The notes under the pieces are model-generated. The model worked only from the letters and a program-made list of their open reading frames with translations. It was not told the DNA's origin and did not search any database. A stretch of 64,000 nucleotides of DNA from an uncultured Flavobacteriaceae bacterium (GTDB lineage Bacteria; Bacteroidota; Bacteroidia; Flavobacteriales; Flavobacteriaceae). The stretch is from contig CANMFQ010000014.1 of assembly GCA_947497145.1 (NCBI GenBank), positions 62,001-126,000 on the forward strand, in the 5' to 3' direction. Below are positions 1 through 9,055 of the stretch, in pieces; positions within the stretch are counted from its first letter, which is position 1; every line of letters starts with the position of its first letter. A program made the position numbers and the translations under genes.

Positions 1-2060
1 TTACAGCTTTGATTTTGGCATACATAAATATAGGTAGCGTCTTCAAAATAACGATCTTTAAAAAGTGGACGCTCACTGGCTTGAGTAGTGCCCACTATTA
101 GCGTATTTGGCACATATTGTTTACCCAATTCTTTCACAAGACGCTCCGCTTCTTTGCCCACAACAGCAACCTCATAATACGGGTGCGCAACTTTTAAAAA
201 TAAGCTTCCCCAATTCGCGTAGCTATCAGTATATTCAGTAACTAAAGGTAAAACGGTAGTTAACATGGTCTTTGATTGATTTAAAAAACCAAGATTGTAA
301 TTGATATGCCCCAATTGTAACAGATTATTTGCCATTACAGAATTAGGTGATGGAATATCGCCGTCATTTGTTTTTATGATTTTTGAAATTAATTGCTGGT
401 CTTTATTAAAAGCAAACATACCCGAATCAGTATCAGAAAAATCTCTTTCTACAATAGCGGTTAAGCGCGTAGCGAAATCAATATATTTTGCATTTAATGT
501 AGCTCGATATAGTGCTAAACTACCTGCTGTTAAAAAAGCGTAATCTTCTAAAAAACCTTCTGTTCGCTTACTGTTTGGTTTATACGAGTGTACTAAATGC
601 TCCTTATCATAACTATTTGCTTCTATAAAATTGTACGTTGCAACAGCGCTATCTAAAAAAGAAGCATCTCCAAATACCGCATAAGCATCTGCCAAGCCCT
701 TAATTAAAAGTGCATTCCATGACGTAATAATCTTATCATCAGTATTGGGTCGAACTCTATTTGATTTTGCGGCTAATAACTTTTCTTTCCACTTTTGTTT
801 TAAAGCGTCAAATACTTCCGTTGTAAGTTTATGCGTTTTTAAAAAATCGGTCTCATTACCACTTTTATAAAGCACGTAATTATCATCTTCCCACACATTA
901 GCGGATTCAATATTATAATAAGCACTAAATAATGGCATATCATCACCCAAAATAGTGCTTAACTCATCAGCAGTCCAAACATAGTACTTCCCTTCTTTAC
1001 CTTCACTATCGGCATCAAGAGTGGCATAGTACCCCCCTTTTGTATTTTTCATTTCTCGCTCTAAGAAACCTATAGTTTCATAAACAATCGTTTTATAAGC
1101 AGGCTCTTTAAAAACAGAATACGCCTTGGCATATAAACTTATAGCTTGGGCATTATCATAAAGCATTTTTTCAAAATGTGGTACTTTCCACTTCGCATCA
1201 GTGCTATACCTAAAAAAACCACCTCCAATATGATCATAGATACCGCCATTTGCCACCTTATCTAAGGTATTTTTCACATGTTTTAATGCGGTCTTGTCTT
1301 CATTTAGCAAAGCGTAATCTAGTAAAAACATCAAATTACTAGATGTCATAAATTTTTGCTGGCCTATATTACCTCCCAAATCTAAATCCCAACGTTGCTG
1401 CCAATTTTCAACCCCTGTTTTTAAGGTTTCTTTGGTTAATTTTTCAAAATCAGAAGAAGGTTCTAAAAAATTGGTTTCTTGTATTCCCGCTGCCAATTGA
1501 TCTGCATATGTCTTGGCATTATCCGGGTCATCAGTATACATTTGATTTATTTTTGACAATACCTCACTCCATTGCTTTTTAGGCAAATACGTGCCCAAAT
1601 ACAATGGTTTCCCGCTAGGCAAGGCTATTACGTTTAAAGGCCAACCTCCATTTTGACCCAATAACTGAATGGCTGTTTGATATACTTGATCTACATCTGG
1701 TCGCTCTTCACGGTCTACTTTAATGCTGATAAAGTTCTCATTCATCAATTTGGCCACTTCTTCATCTTCAAAAGTTTCATGCTCCATTACATGACACCAG
1801 TGGCATGAAGAATAACCAATGCTTATTAATACTAACTTGTTGTCTTTCTTAGCAGTATCAAATAATTCAGGACTCCATGCTTTCCACTCCACAGGATTGT
1901 GTGCATGCTGCAATAAATAAGGGCTTGTTTCATGAACCAAATCATTGGTAAACATGTGCTCACTTTGGGTTTTAGCAACCCTTTTACATGAAAAAAATAC
2001 AAAAATTGAACAGATCGCTAATCTGTATATAAAACGTAATAGGTATTTTACTTTTGGCAT
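1..2060 (-). CDS. DUF255 thioredoxin-domain lipoprotein (YyaL/SSP411-like), 3' end cut by window edge
   Basis: An open frame runs from an ATG at 2060 to the left edge with no stop; 686 codons are visible and only a short tail should be missing, since the family is about 680-700 residues. The N-terminus is a lipoprotein signal with Cys25 after a hydrophobic stretch (FVFFSC). A thioredoxin-like N-terminal domain carries the family's CHWC motif (Cys86-His-Trp-Cys89) followed by HVMEHETF. The rest matches the alpha/alpha-barrel half of this family ([29 protein letters not shown]). The last visible residues (YVCQNQSC) match the family's conserved C-terminal Cys-x4-Cys. The exact biochemical role is unknown; a thiol/redox role is inferred from CxxC. 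The lipoprotein signal suggests an envelope location, unlike cytoplasmic relatives. Confidence 0.9.
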   Translation of the reverse strand, partial: MPKVKYLLRFIYRLAICSIFVFFSCKRVAKTQSEHMFTNDLVHETSPYLLQHAHNPVEWKAWSPELFDTAKKDNKLVLISIGYSSCHWCHVMEHETFEDEEVAKLMNENFISIKVDREERPDVDQVYQTAIQLLGQNGGWPLNVIALPSGKPLYLGTYLPKKQWSEVLSKINQMYTDDPDNAKTYADQLAAGIQETNFLEPSSDFEKLTKETLKTGVENWQQRWDLDLGGNIGQQKFMTSSNLMFLLDYALLNEDKTALKHVKNTLDKVANGGIYDHIGGGFFRYSTDAKWKVPHFEKMLYDNAQAISLYAKAYSVFKEPAYKTIVYETIGFLEREMKNTKGGYYATLDADSEGKEGKYYVWTADELSTILGDDMPLFSAYYNIESANVWEDDNYVLYKSGNETDFLKTHKLTTEVFDALKQKWKEKLLAAKSNRVRPNTDDKIITSWNALLIKGLADAYAVFGDASFLDSAVATYNFIEANSYDKEHLVHSYKPNSKRTEGFLEDYAFLTAGSLALYRATLNAKYIDFATRLTAIVERDFSDTDSGMFAFNKDQQLISKIIKTNDGDIPSPNSVMANNLLQLGHINYNLGFLNQSKTMLTTVLPLVTEYTDSYANWGSLFLKVAHPYYEVAVVGKEAERLVKELGKQYVPNTLIVGTTQASERPLFKDRYFEDATYIYVCQNQSC

Positions 2061-2269
2061 AAACTATACTCTTTATGGTAGATTGCTAAAATACTACAAT
2101 GAATGGAATGCACAACAAACAATATATAATTACCATTACATAGGAAATTTTACGAGAAAGGTAACCGATTTGTAATCTGCCTGGGAGAATAAAATAGAAC
2201 ATTTATTAACCTAGATAGCATTTAGAAACATAATTTATGACTATTAACAAGCACCAAAATATTTTATAA

Positions 2270-2318
2270 GATTATTCTTAAGTTTTTTTTGAAATAAGTA
2301 GGATTATTCTTATATTTG
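2270..2318 (+). promoter_or_regulatory. Bacteroidota-type promoter with flanking 11-bp direct repeat
   Basis: TTTG at 2288-2291 and TATATTTG at 2311-2318 are 19 bases apart, a full match to the Bacteroidota consensus TTTG-N19-TAnnTTTG. Transcription would start near 2323-2327. An 11-base direct repeat GATTATTCTTA occurs at 2270-2280 and 2302-2312. The copies are 32 bases (about three helical turns) apart, and the second copy runs into the -7 element. This looks like a possible operator. The promoter reads into the small RNA candidate, not into an annotated protein gene. Confidence 0.7.
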
Positions 2319-2324
2319 AACTTT

Positions 2325-2443
2325 GGTTATAACACTTAATGGCGACACTTTTGCCATTTAGGTTTAATTTGGTTGAATAGGTGAAATTCGGAGGGACACG
2401 AATTTCAGAATGAAAAGAGGGCGATGCCCTCTTTTCTATTTTT
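2325..2443 (+). ncRNA. Candidate small structured RNA, about 115-120 nt
   Basis: Between a consensus promoter and an intrinsic terminator lie three consecutive stem-loops. Stem 1 is AATGGC/GCCATT (2338-2343 with 2353-2358). Stem 2 is a perfect 9-bp stem TGAAATTCG/CGAATTTCA (2382-2390 with 2399-2407) with loop GAGGGACA. Stem 3 is the terminator. The only reading frame starts at the ATG at 2339 and ends after 13 codons (MATLLPFRFNLVE), so a leader peptide or tiny ORF is possible, but no gene follows on this strand before 2906 and the terminator intervenes. It lacks recognisable marks of SRP RNA, 6S RNA, tmRNA or RNase P RNA. The 5' end is inferred from promoter position. Confidence 0.55.
2413..2443 (+). 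terminator. Intrinsic terminator of the small RNA
   Basis: Perfect 10-bp stem AAAAGAGGGC (2413-2422) and GCCCTCTTTT (2426-2435) with a GAT loop, followed by CTATTTTT. The A-run on the other side makes it potentially bidirectional. Confidence 0.8.
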
Positions 2444-2585
2444 ATGTATTACTATTTTTTCAATTAATAATACCTCGTCATCCGATCTTTTTCAGGATCA
2501 AGACAACAGCAGCACCAGTATATTTAATATTGTAACAATTTAATAAACAATATCTTATAACTAATTCCATCAATAAATTTAGGCA

Positions 2586-2617
2586 CAAAAAAAACCTTAT
2601 CTATAAAGACAAGGTTT
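2586..2617 (-). terminator. Terminator downstream of tRNA-His
   Basis: On the minus strand the arms AAACCTT and AAGGTTT (2611-2617 with 2592-2598) enclose a 12-base loop and are followed by a T-run (A-run 2586-2592 on the plus strand). It lies just 3' of the tRNA. Confidence 0.7.
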
Positions 2618-2625
2618 AAATTTTG

Positions 2626-2700
2626 GGTGGAAGACCGGGTTCGAACCGGCGACTTCTGGTACCACAAACCAGCGCTCTAACCAGCTGAGCTACAACCACC
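2626..2700 (-). tRNA. tRNA-His (GTG)
   Basis: The cloverleaf reads from the minus strand: extra 5' G(-1) paired with discriminator C73, the hallmark of tRNA-His; D arm GCTCAGCTGGTTAGAGC; anticodon arm CTGGT-TTGTGGT-ACCAG with anticodon GTG; T arm GCCGG-TTCGAAC-CCGGT. CCA is not encoded (next bases CAA). In the acceptor stem positions 5-68 and 6-67 are both T facing T, so two internal U-U mismatches are present. Confidence 0.96.
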
Positions 2701-2905
2701 ATTTGTTAGCGATGGCAAATGTAATTTTTTTTAACTGATCTTTCAAAATAAAATAACGATATTTTTCAAATACAGCGATAAAGATATTTTTCAGCCTTAA
2801 TTATGAAATTAATTTTATTTTGATAACTTTATCGGCGAAACGCATATTTTTATAGACCAAACACGCAATTTTGAGCGTTTCACAACATAAATTAGGGTTT
2901 TTACT

Positions 2906-5038
2906 ATGATCGGTCTTATTTTTATGCGGCAATATAAAACCAATATGTCCCAAATCGTTGTTCGTTATATTTTATTTTCCGCTAGTCATAGGAAGTTATT
3001 CTTTCTTTGTGTAGCCTTTTTTGCATTTTCTTTAAATTCTTACTCACAAAAAAAGGTCATTGATAGCCTAAAAAATAAGCTAGTAAAAACAGAAGAAAGT
3101 GTTGGTTTTAAACCCCAAGATACTGTTTACATCAATTTACTAAATAACCTAGCTTATAAGATTCGTTATTACCAACTAGATAGTTTGTATTCTTTATCAA
3201 AAAAAGCACTAGACTATAGTAACGATATTCACTATATAAAAGGAAAAGTAAGTGCTCACCTAAATTTAGGTGCTTATTATGAAGATAAAGGAAACTACAC
3301 AAAAGCCTTGTCACATTTAAAAAAATCTCAAACACTCGCACTTACTGTAAATTGTATTGATCATGTTTTAGAAAATCACAATGCTATTGGTATCGTATAT
3401 GAGTTTCAAGAGGAATATTCGTTGGCTCTTAAAGAATATTTAAAGGGTATCGAAATAGCAAAAGATATAAAAAACATAAGGATGCAGGCAATTCTCAATG
3501 AAAATATTGGGATTTTATACGCTAAGCAAAATGATTACAAGCAAGCGATGCAATATTACAAAGAAGTTAATAGGCTGACTGATATTATGGGAGATGACGT
3601 TTTTATGGCGAGCAGTATGTGTAATTTAACACACCTATATATTGAGTCAAAAAAGCTAGATATTGCGATGCATCATATTAACTATAGCATTACCATTTTA
3701 GAAAAAAATGAAATCCTTGATTGGTTGGCAATGGCTTACGAACTGAAGGGTAAAGTATATTTATATAAAAAACAATATGAACAAGCGCTTTTTTGGTATA
3801 ATCAAAGTAAAAAATTACACACTAAAATTTTAAATGACGACAGAGCAGAAATAGATTTGCTATGGGGGCTTGCTGAGGCGAATTTAGGATTAGGAAAAAG
3901 CAACATTGCGAAAAACTATGCTATTAAAGGTTTTAATGTTGCTCAGCGTATGAATCTTACCAAAGAAGTAAAAAGAATGGCAAAAACGCTCTATAAGATT
4001 CATAAAAATGATGAAAATTATGTTGAAGCCCTAGCCTATCATGAACTGTATCAAGAATTAGCCGATACCATTTCAAGGAAATTAAACATGAGAAACCTTA
4101 GCATGTTAAAAACAGAGGCTCAACATGACCAACAAAAACAACTCTTAATTGCTAAAAACAATCAAACCCTTGCTAAACAAAAAAATTACGTCTATGCATT
4201 TCTTATTATCTTATTAGTACTTCTTTTAATTACCTTTTTGGTACGTAGAAATGAAAAGTTGCAAAAAAGCTTAAATAAAGAACTAAATACAAAAAAGAAT
4301 GACTTAGAAAAGCGTGAAATTGAGTTACAAAAAACAAATGCAACTAAAGACAGGCTTTTCTCTATTATAGGGCATGATTTACGCGGGCCGATAGGTGCAT
4401 TTCAAAGTCTTTTAGATCTCTTTAGTGCTGGTGAAATAACAAAAAAGGAACTATTAGAATTCATACCAAAATTTCGTGCAGATATTCATCATATTTCATT
4501 TACGCTAAATAACCTCCTCTCATGGGGGCAAGCTCAAATGAATGGTGTAGTAACGAAACCCTCTAGGATGTTTTTAGAAAAAATAGTTGATAATAATATG
4601 AATCTCTTATCTGAAATTGCAGATAAGAAGTCAATCAAAATGGTAAACTACCTACCAGATAACACTGTTGTATGGTCTGATGTTAACCAAATAGATATCG
4701 TTATACGTAACCTCATGAGTAATGCCTTAAAATTTACCCCAAAAAATGGTGTAATAAGTATAAGCGCAAAAGAAATGGATAATCACTGGAGAATATGTGT
4801 TAGCGATACTGGAATAGGTATCAAGCCCGAGATAAAAACGCAAATTTTCAAAGAAAACTCAAAAATAACCACCTTTGGCACAAACAACGAAAAAGGAACA
4901 GGCCTTGGACTCTCGTTGTGTAAAGAAATGATTGAAAACAACAAAGGATCCATTTGGGTAGAAAGTACCATAGAAAAAGGTGCACATTTCTATTTCACAT
5001 TACCCAAAATGGAAGAAAAGTATGAGAAAGCTAGTTAG
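2906..5038 (+). CDS. TPR-containing sensor histidine kinase
   Basis: 710 residues. After an N-terminal signal sequence (hydrophobic run ending near LNSYSQ) a periplasmic region of tetratricopeptide repeats spans about 50-410 (for example KALSHLKKSQ, YKQAMQYYKEV). One membrane helix follows at about 428-450, then a short coiled coil and the kinase core. The HisKA H-box is IIGHDLRGPIG with phospho-acceptor His490. The HATPase domain has N-box residues Asn602/Asn606 (RNLMSNALKFTP), G1 DTGIGI from Asp634 and G2 GTGLGL from Gly664. There is no receiver domain and no adjacent response regulator, so the partner is unknown. The start is uncertain: Met14 at 2945 leaves a more usual signal peptide. Confidence 0.93.
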   Translation: MIGLIFMRQYKTNMSQIVVRYILFSASHRKLFFLCVAFFAFSLNSYSQKKVIDSLKNKLVKTEESVGFKPQDTVYINLLNNLAYKIRYYQLDSLYSLSKKALDYSNDIHYIKGKVSAHLNLGAYYEDKGNYTKALSHLKKSQTLALTVNCIDHVLENHNAIGIVYEFQEEYSLALKEYLKGIEIAKDIKNIRMQAILNENIGILYAKQNDYKQAMQYYKEVNRLTDIMGDDVFMASSMCNLTHLYIESKKLDIAMHHINYSITILEKNEILDWLAMAYELKGKVYLYKKQYEQALFWYNQSKKLHTKILNDDRAEIDLLWGLAEANLGLGKSNIAKNYAIKGFNVAQRMNLTKEVKRMAKTLYKIHKNDENYVEALAYHELYQELADTISRKLNMRNLSMLKTEAQHDQQKQLLIAKNNQTLAKQKNYVYAFLIILLVLLLITFLVRRNEKLQKSLNKELNTKKNDLEKREIELQKTNATKDRLFSIIGHDLRGPIGAFQSLLDLFSAGEITKKELLEFIPKFRADIHHISFTLNNLLSWGQAQMNGVVTKPSRMFLEKIVDNNMNLLSEIADKKSIKMVNYLPDNTVVWSDVNQIDIVIRNLMSNALKFTPKNGVISISAKEMDNHWRICVSDTGIGIKPEIKTQIFKENSKITTFGTNNEKGTGLGLSLCKEMIENNKGSIWVESTIEKGAHFYFTLPKMEEKYEKAS

Positions 5039-5065
5039 CCTGAAGAGACAAAACGTCTATATCAA

Positions 5066-5782
5066 CTAGATCAAATCATCCAAACTGTTTACTGCTGCAT
5101 AACGTTCGACCGTAAAGCCCTCTGCGTGCTCAACACCAATATACCTGCCTAAATCTCTAGCGCGATACGTAACACTGTCTATAAAATTCTTATTGCTAAT
5201 AGGCGTTTCTGGTTCATTACTTTTTGGATCATAAAATTGAGAAGAATACGCCAAAATAGCTTCAACCTTCTTTTCCATAAAACCAGATACATCTACAACA
5301 AAATCAGGTTCTAAGCTTTTCCATTGAATATAATGGTATACTTTTTTTGGTCGCCAAGCCTGTTGTGATTTTCCATCTAGTTCGGTACTAAACTTAATTA
5401 AACCACTAAGAAAACAGGCATCGCTTACTAGTTTACTACCCTTGGGGTGATCTATATGTCTGTCATCAATTGCATTACAAAGTACTATTGTTGGCTGATA
5501 CTTTCTAATCAGCTTTATAACTGCTGTTTGATGTTCCTTATCATTCACAAAAAAACCATCATCAAAAGCAAGATTCTCGCGTACTGCCAAGCCTAATAAT
5601 TCAGCAGAACGAGCAGCTTCTCTATCACGTATTTCGGCAGATCCTCGTGTACCCAGTTCCCCTCTAGTTAAATCTACTACGCCTACCTTTTTACCTAGGG
5701 CGATCTCTTTGGCTATGGTGCCTCCAGCTCCTAATTCAATATCATCGGGGTGCGCCCCAAAAGCTAATATATCTAATTTCAA
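5066..5782 (-). CDS. bshB1: Bacillithiol biosynthesis deacetylase BshB1
   Basis: 238-residue PIG-L/LmbE-type Zn-dependent deacetylase. It removes acetate from GlcNAc-malate in bacillithiol synthesis. The metal-binding AHPDD lies at residues 10-14 and the second metal site HIDHP at 109-113 (His112). The motif TRGELGTRG (39-47) and length fit BshB1 of Bacteroidota. It is convergent with the histidine kinase, 27 bases from its end, and lies downstream of the PLP enzyme on the same strand with about a 100-base gap, so co-transcription is possible but not shown. Confidence 0.93.
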   Translation of the reverse strand: MKLDILAFGAHPDDIELGAGGTIAKEIALGKKVGVVDLTRGELGTRGSAEIRDREAARSAELLGLAVRENLAFDDGFFVNDKEHQTAVIKLIRKYQPTIVLCNAIDDRHIDHPKGSKLVSDACFLSGLIKFSTELDGKSQQAWRPKKVYHYIQWKSLEPDFVVDVSGFMEKKVEAILAYSSQFYDPKSNEPETPISNKNFIDSVTYRARDLGRYIGVEHAEGFTVERYAAVNSLDDLI

Positions 5783-5882
5783 ACGATCATATTTTTATAT
5801 TAAACATCATTTTTTTTTAACACGCCCAAAATAGTATTTACCCCATACCAATATTGGCGACCATTACATTCTTTTGGTTATA

Positions 5883-7073
5883 TTAAGTTGCAGCTACCGT
5901 TACTTTAGACTTTAATAATTGCAACGCCTGTACTATATCTGCGATTAAATCTTCGGGCTCTTCAATACCCACTGAAAATCGTATTAATTGATCGCTAATA
6001 CCTTGTTGTTGCCTTGTTGCAGGATCCATTAACGCATGCGATGTTTGTGCAGGTGAAAGCACGGTGCTTTCTACACCAGCTAAACTCATTGATGGCTTTA
6101 TCAATTGTAGAGCTGCCTGAAATTCAGAAGCCTTATAACGCGCTTTAAGTTCAAAAGATAACATACCGCCAAAACCGCTCATTTGCGATTTGGCCAATTC
6201 ATGCTCGGGATGCGAAGGTAAGCCTGGATAGTACACATTCTGTATATCATCATGGGCATACAAATATTCTGCCATTCGTTGAGCATTTTCATTTTGTGCT
6301 TTCACGCGTATACCCATCGTTTTTATACTTCGCTCTAAAAGCCAAACCGTATAATCACTTAAACTACCTCCAAAATTTTTAGCCAGATGAAAAATGCGTG
6401 CTATATTTTCATGAGTAGAAGCCACCGCCCCAGCACAAATATCGGAATGACCTCCCATATATTTTGTAGCACTATGAATCACTATATCAATACCAAAATC
6501 AATAGGGTTTTGGTTTACAGGACTAGCAAATGTATTATCAATCATAGTGATGATACCGTGCTTTTTAGCAATTTTAGCGATACCTTTTAAATCCGTAATT
6601 GTCAGTAATGGATTTGAGGGTGTTTCAATATAAATAAGCTTTGTATTTTCATTAATTTTGTTCTCAAAATCTTCAGGCTGCCAGCCATTTGTAAAGCTAT
6701 GAGCAATACCGTACTTATTAAATTCTTCTGTTGCTAAATTATAGGTACCTCCATAAAGGGTTTGTTGAAAAACAACATGATCGCCAGCATGTAGAAAAGC
6801 CATCAAACTGGTACTTACAGCCGCCATGCCGCTGCCAAAAATTAAAGCCGCCTCAGTATGCTCTAAAGCAGCAATTTTTTTACACAAAGCCTCTTGGTTT
6901 GGGGTGTTAAAATACCGTGGATATCGCTTTATATCAACATTTTCAAAAGCATATGACGTACTCATATACAAAGGTGATATAGCGCCTTTAAATTGCGTAT
7001 CTTCTATTTCCCCTGTATGTGTACATATGGTGTTCAAACCTATTTTTTTATTCCCCATAGTTCTAGTTTTCAA
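5883..7073 (-). CDS. Cys/Met metabolism PLP-dependent enzyme (cystathionine gamma-synthase/beta-lyase/methionine gamma-lyase family)
   Basis: 396 residues of the trans-sulfuration fold-type I family. The PLP-binding lysine is Lys204 in HSATKYMGGHSD; other family blocks are GSGMAAVST (80-88), YGGTYNLA (108-115), DNTFASP (179-185) and the C-terminal RFSVGIEEPEDLI. The family does not separate cleanly into gamma-synthase, beta-lyase and gamma-lyase by motif, so the substrate is left open. The start could also be Met6 (MGNKKIGLN). It lies 22 bases downstream of the MATE gene on the same strand, suggesting one transcript. Confidence 0.9.
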   Translation of the reverse strand: MKTRTMGNKKIGLNTICTHTGEIEDTQFKGAISPLYMSTSYAFENVDIKRYPRYFNTPNQEALCKKIAALEHTEAALIFGSGMAAVSTSLMAFLHAGDHVVFQQTLYGGTYNLATEEFNKYGIAHSFTNGWQPEDFENKINENTKLIYIETPSNPLLTITDLKGIAKIAKKHGIITMIDNTFASPVNQNPIDFGIDIVIHSATKYMGGHSDICAGAVASTHENIARIFHLAKNFGGSLSDYTVWLLERSIKTMGIRVKAQNENAQRMAEYLYAHDDIQNVYYPGLPSHPEHELAKSQMSGFGGMLSFELKARYKASEFQAALQLIKPSMSLAGVESTVLSPAQTSHALMDPATRQQQGISDQLIRFSVGIEEPEDLIADIVQALQLLKSKVTVAAT

Positions 7074-7095
7074 ATGCTAAAGGTACTAAAATAGC

Positions 7096-8505
7096 TTATA
7101 CCTCAATCCTTTTCCAATTTCCTTTTTTAAACCAAACCATTGCAATAATTGCTAAGAGTACCTCGGCAGCCGTAATCGCAATAAAAACACCCACTGCACC
7201 CATTTTAAAAGTGACTGCTGTTAGATACGCAAAAGGAAGCTGAAACATCCAAAAAGCAATCAAATTAATCTTAGTTGGCGTACCTGTATCTCCTGCCCCA
7301 TTAAACGCTTGAGTCACCACCATACCGTAGGCATAAAAAATATAACCCAAAGCTATTATTTGTAAACACAGTCCGCCGTTTTGAACCACTACCGTATTTT
7401 CATTAAACCAACCTACAATGTCATACGCAAAGATTAAATAAACCAAGGAAACAATCCCCATAAAAAAGGCATTATACTTTCCTGTTTTCCATACTGATGT
7501 TTCGGCGCGCTCAGGTTGTTTTGCACCAAGATTTTGTCCCACCAAGGTAGCAGCAGCATTACTCATACCCCATGATGGCATTAACGTAAATAACATAACA
7601 CGTATGGCAATGGTATAGCCAGCTAGTACTTCACTACCAAATTCGGACATAATGCGCATCAAAAATATCCAACTAGATGTTCCTATTAAAAATTGAGCAA
7701 TGCCCCCCAATGAAACCTGTACCAAATGAAGCATCACCTTAAATTTAATGACGATATCTTTCGCTTTAATTTGAATGACACTCCACCCACAAAGCAAAAT
7801 AAGCAATTGAAAAAGCACTGCACTTCCCCTGCCTATGTTAGTCGCTATAGCTGCCCCCATTACGCCATACTCAGGTATTGGCCCCCAGCCGAATATAAAA
7901 ATAGGATCCAGCACAATGTTCAGTCCATTGGACAGCACTAAAGTCCACATAGCAACGGAGGCATTGCCAGCGCCTCTAAAAATTGCATTAATTAAAAATA
8001 ATAGTAAAATAGTAATATTACCTCCCAATAATAGTTGGGTATAACCATACCCTTCTGCTATGAGTGCTGACTCAGCCCCCATGAGCATCAATATTTCTTT
8101 TGCAAACAAAAAGCCCACTATACCTACCACAACAGCTACCAGTACACCCAGTATAATGGCTTGAACTGCAGCTTCTTTGGCTCCTTGTATATTTCCTGCT
8201 CCTATTCTACGTGCTACAACAGCTGTAGCCGCCATGCTCAAACCAATACCAACAGCATAAACTAAGGTAATCACCGATTCTGTAAGGCCAATAGTAGCAA
8301 CAGCATTAACACTGACCTGAGATACATAGGCTATATCAACAATTGCAAAAATCGATTCCATCATCATTTCCAAAATCATGGGAATTGAGAGCATGAAAAT
8401 TGCTTTGCGAATGCTTCCTGTTGTAAAATTGTTTTCTTTACCCCTTATTGCTTGTATGAAATAAGGGAATAGTTTTTTATAAGTACGGGTATTTGATGAT
8501 GTCAT
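7096..8505 (-). CDS. MATE family efflux transporter
   Basis: 469 residues with about 12 hydrophobic segments in two similar halves. It matches the MATE family of Na+ or H+ coupled drug/metabolite exporters in the inner membrane. Characteristic stretches include SIPMILEMMMESIF, IGLSMAATAVVARRIGAG in the first half and NLGAKQPERAE in the second. Substrate is not predictable. It heads a likely two-gene transcript with the PLP enzyme. The region just upstream can form two competing stems (see 8539-8610), which may control it. Confidence 0.93.
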   Translation of the reverse strand: MTSSNTRTYKKLFPYFIQAIRGKENNFTTGSIRKAIFMLSIPMILEMMMESIFAIVDIAYVSQVSVNAVATIGLTESVITLVYAVGIGLSMAATAVVARRIGAGNIQGAKEAAVQAIILGVLVAVVVGIVGFLFAKEILMLMGAESALIAEGYGYTQLLLGGNITILLLFLINAIFRGAGNASVAMWTLVLSNGLNIVLDPIFIFGWGPIPEYGVMGAAIATNIGRGSAVLFQLLILLCGWSVIQIKAKDIVIKFKVMLHLVQVSLGGIAQFLIGTSSWIFLMRIMSEFGSEVLAGYTIAIRVMLFTLMPSWGMSNAAATLVGQNLGAKQPERAETSVWKTGKYNAFFMGIVSLVYLIFAYDIVGWFNENTVVVQNGGLCLQIIALGYIFYAYGMVVTQAFNGAGDTGTPTKINLIAFWMFQLPFAYLTAVTFKMGAVGVFIAITAAEVLLAIIAMVWFKKGNWKRIEV

Positions 8506-8538
8506 TATTATTAAGAATTATGTTAAACGAAGAACAAT

Positions 8539-8610
8539 AGCGGGTGTTTGAAAACAATTTTTAATCATTTTCAATTGAGCAGATACTCATTAACACCCCT
8601 TAAACCCGCT
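8539..8610 (-). promoter_or_regulatory. Leader with two mutually exclusive stems upstream of the MATE gene
   Basis: The segment AGCGGGT at 8539-8545 is the perfect complement of ACCCGCT at 8604-8610. The overlapping segment GGGTGTT at 8542-8548 is the perfect complement of AACACCC at 8592-8598. Both use the same bases near 8542-8545, so only one pairing can form at a time. It begins 34 bases before the MATE start codon. No known riboswitch core was recognised; a regulatory role is inference. Confidence 0.35.
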
Positions 8611-9055
8611 TTATGAATTTTAAAAATCTATTCGTCTTTTAAAATTGCTTTAAAAAAGATTCTGCTATGCTATCTTTTAAACACCAACCATAGTCTCGCT
8701 AGGCTGTATGTTTGAAAAGTTCATAACGAGAGTCATGTACATAAAGTGAGTTAAAAACATAATTCTTATAACTTCATAATGGCACAAAGATGCAAAAAAT
8801 AAAATAAGCTTCCCTTTTTTTTTGCAAAAGAAATTCATGTTCTCAAATAGTAATTTACTTATTACCTACGATCACTATTTTTATTTTTAAAGTAAAAAAC
8901 AACTACAATCTGTCTTTACACTGTGCCAAAAAAAAGAATACTAAAAACTTTGAAAAATCGTTTATTACTGTAGCAACAAATCCGATTTATACGTTGAAAT
9001 AGACATTGCCAAATACTAATACGTAATCCGGAAAAAATATAAAACAAAGGTCCCT
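8611..9055. other. Intergenic region without a recognisable gene
   Basis: AT-rich spacer between divergent genes. No convincing ORF, RNA gene or consensus promoter was found. A weak 5-bp inverted repeat TCTCG/CGAGA (8694-8698, 8727-8731) is the only small structure seen. Confidence 0.5.

Noticed and set aside
301-543. 80-codon plus-strand frame, and a further frame at 1945-2175
   Set aside because: Both lie largely within the DUF255 gene on the other strand, which is strongly supported by motifs.
2325-2443. SRP RNA, 6S RNA or tmRNA
   Set aside because: Length, stem order and the absence of the SRP apical GGAA/AGCAG region or a tmRNA acceptor end do not fit.
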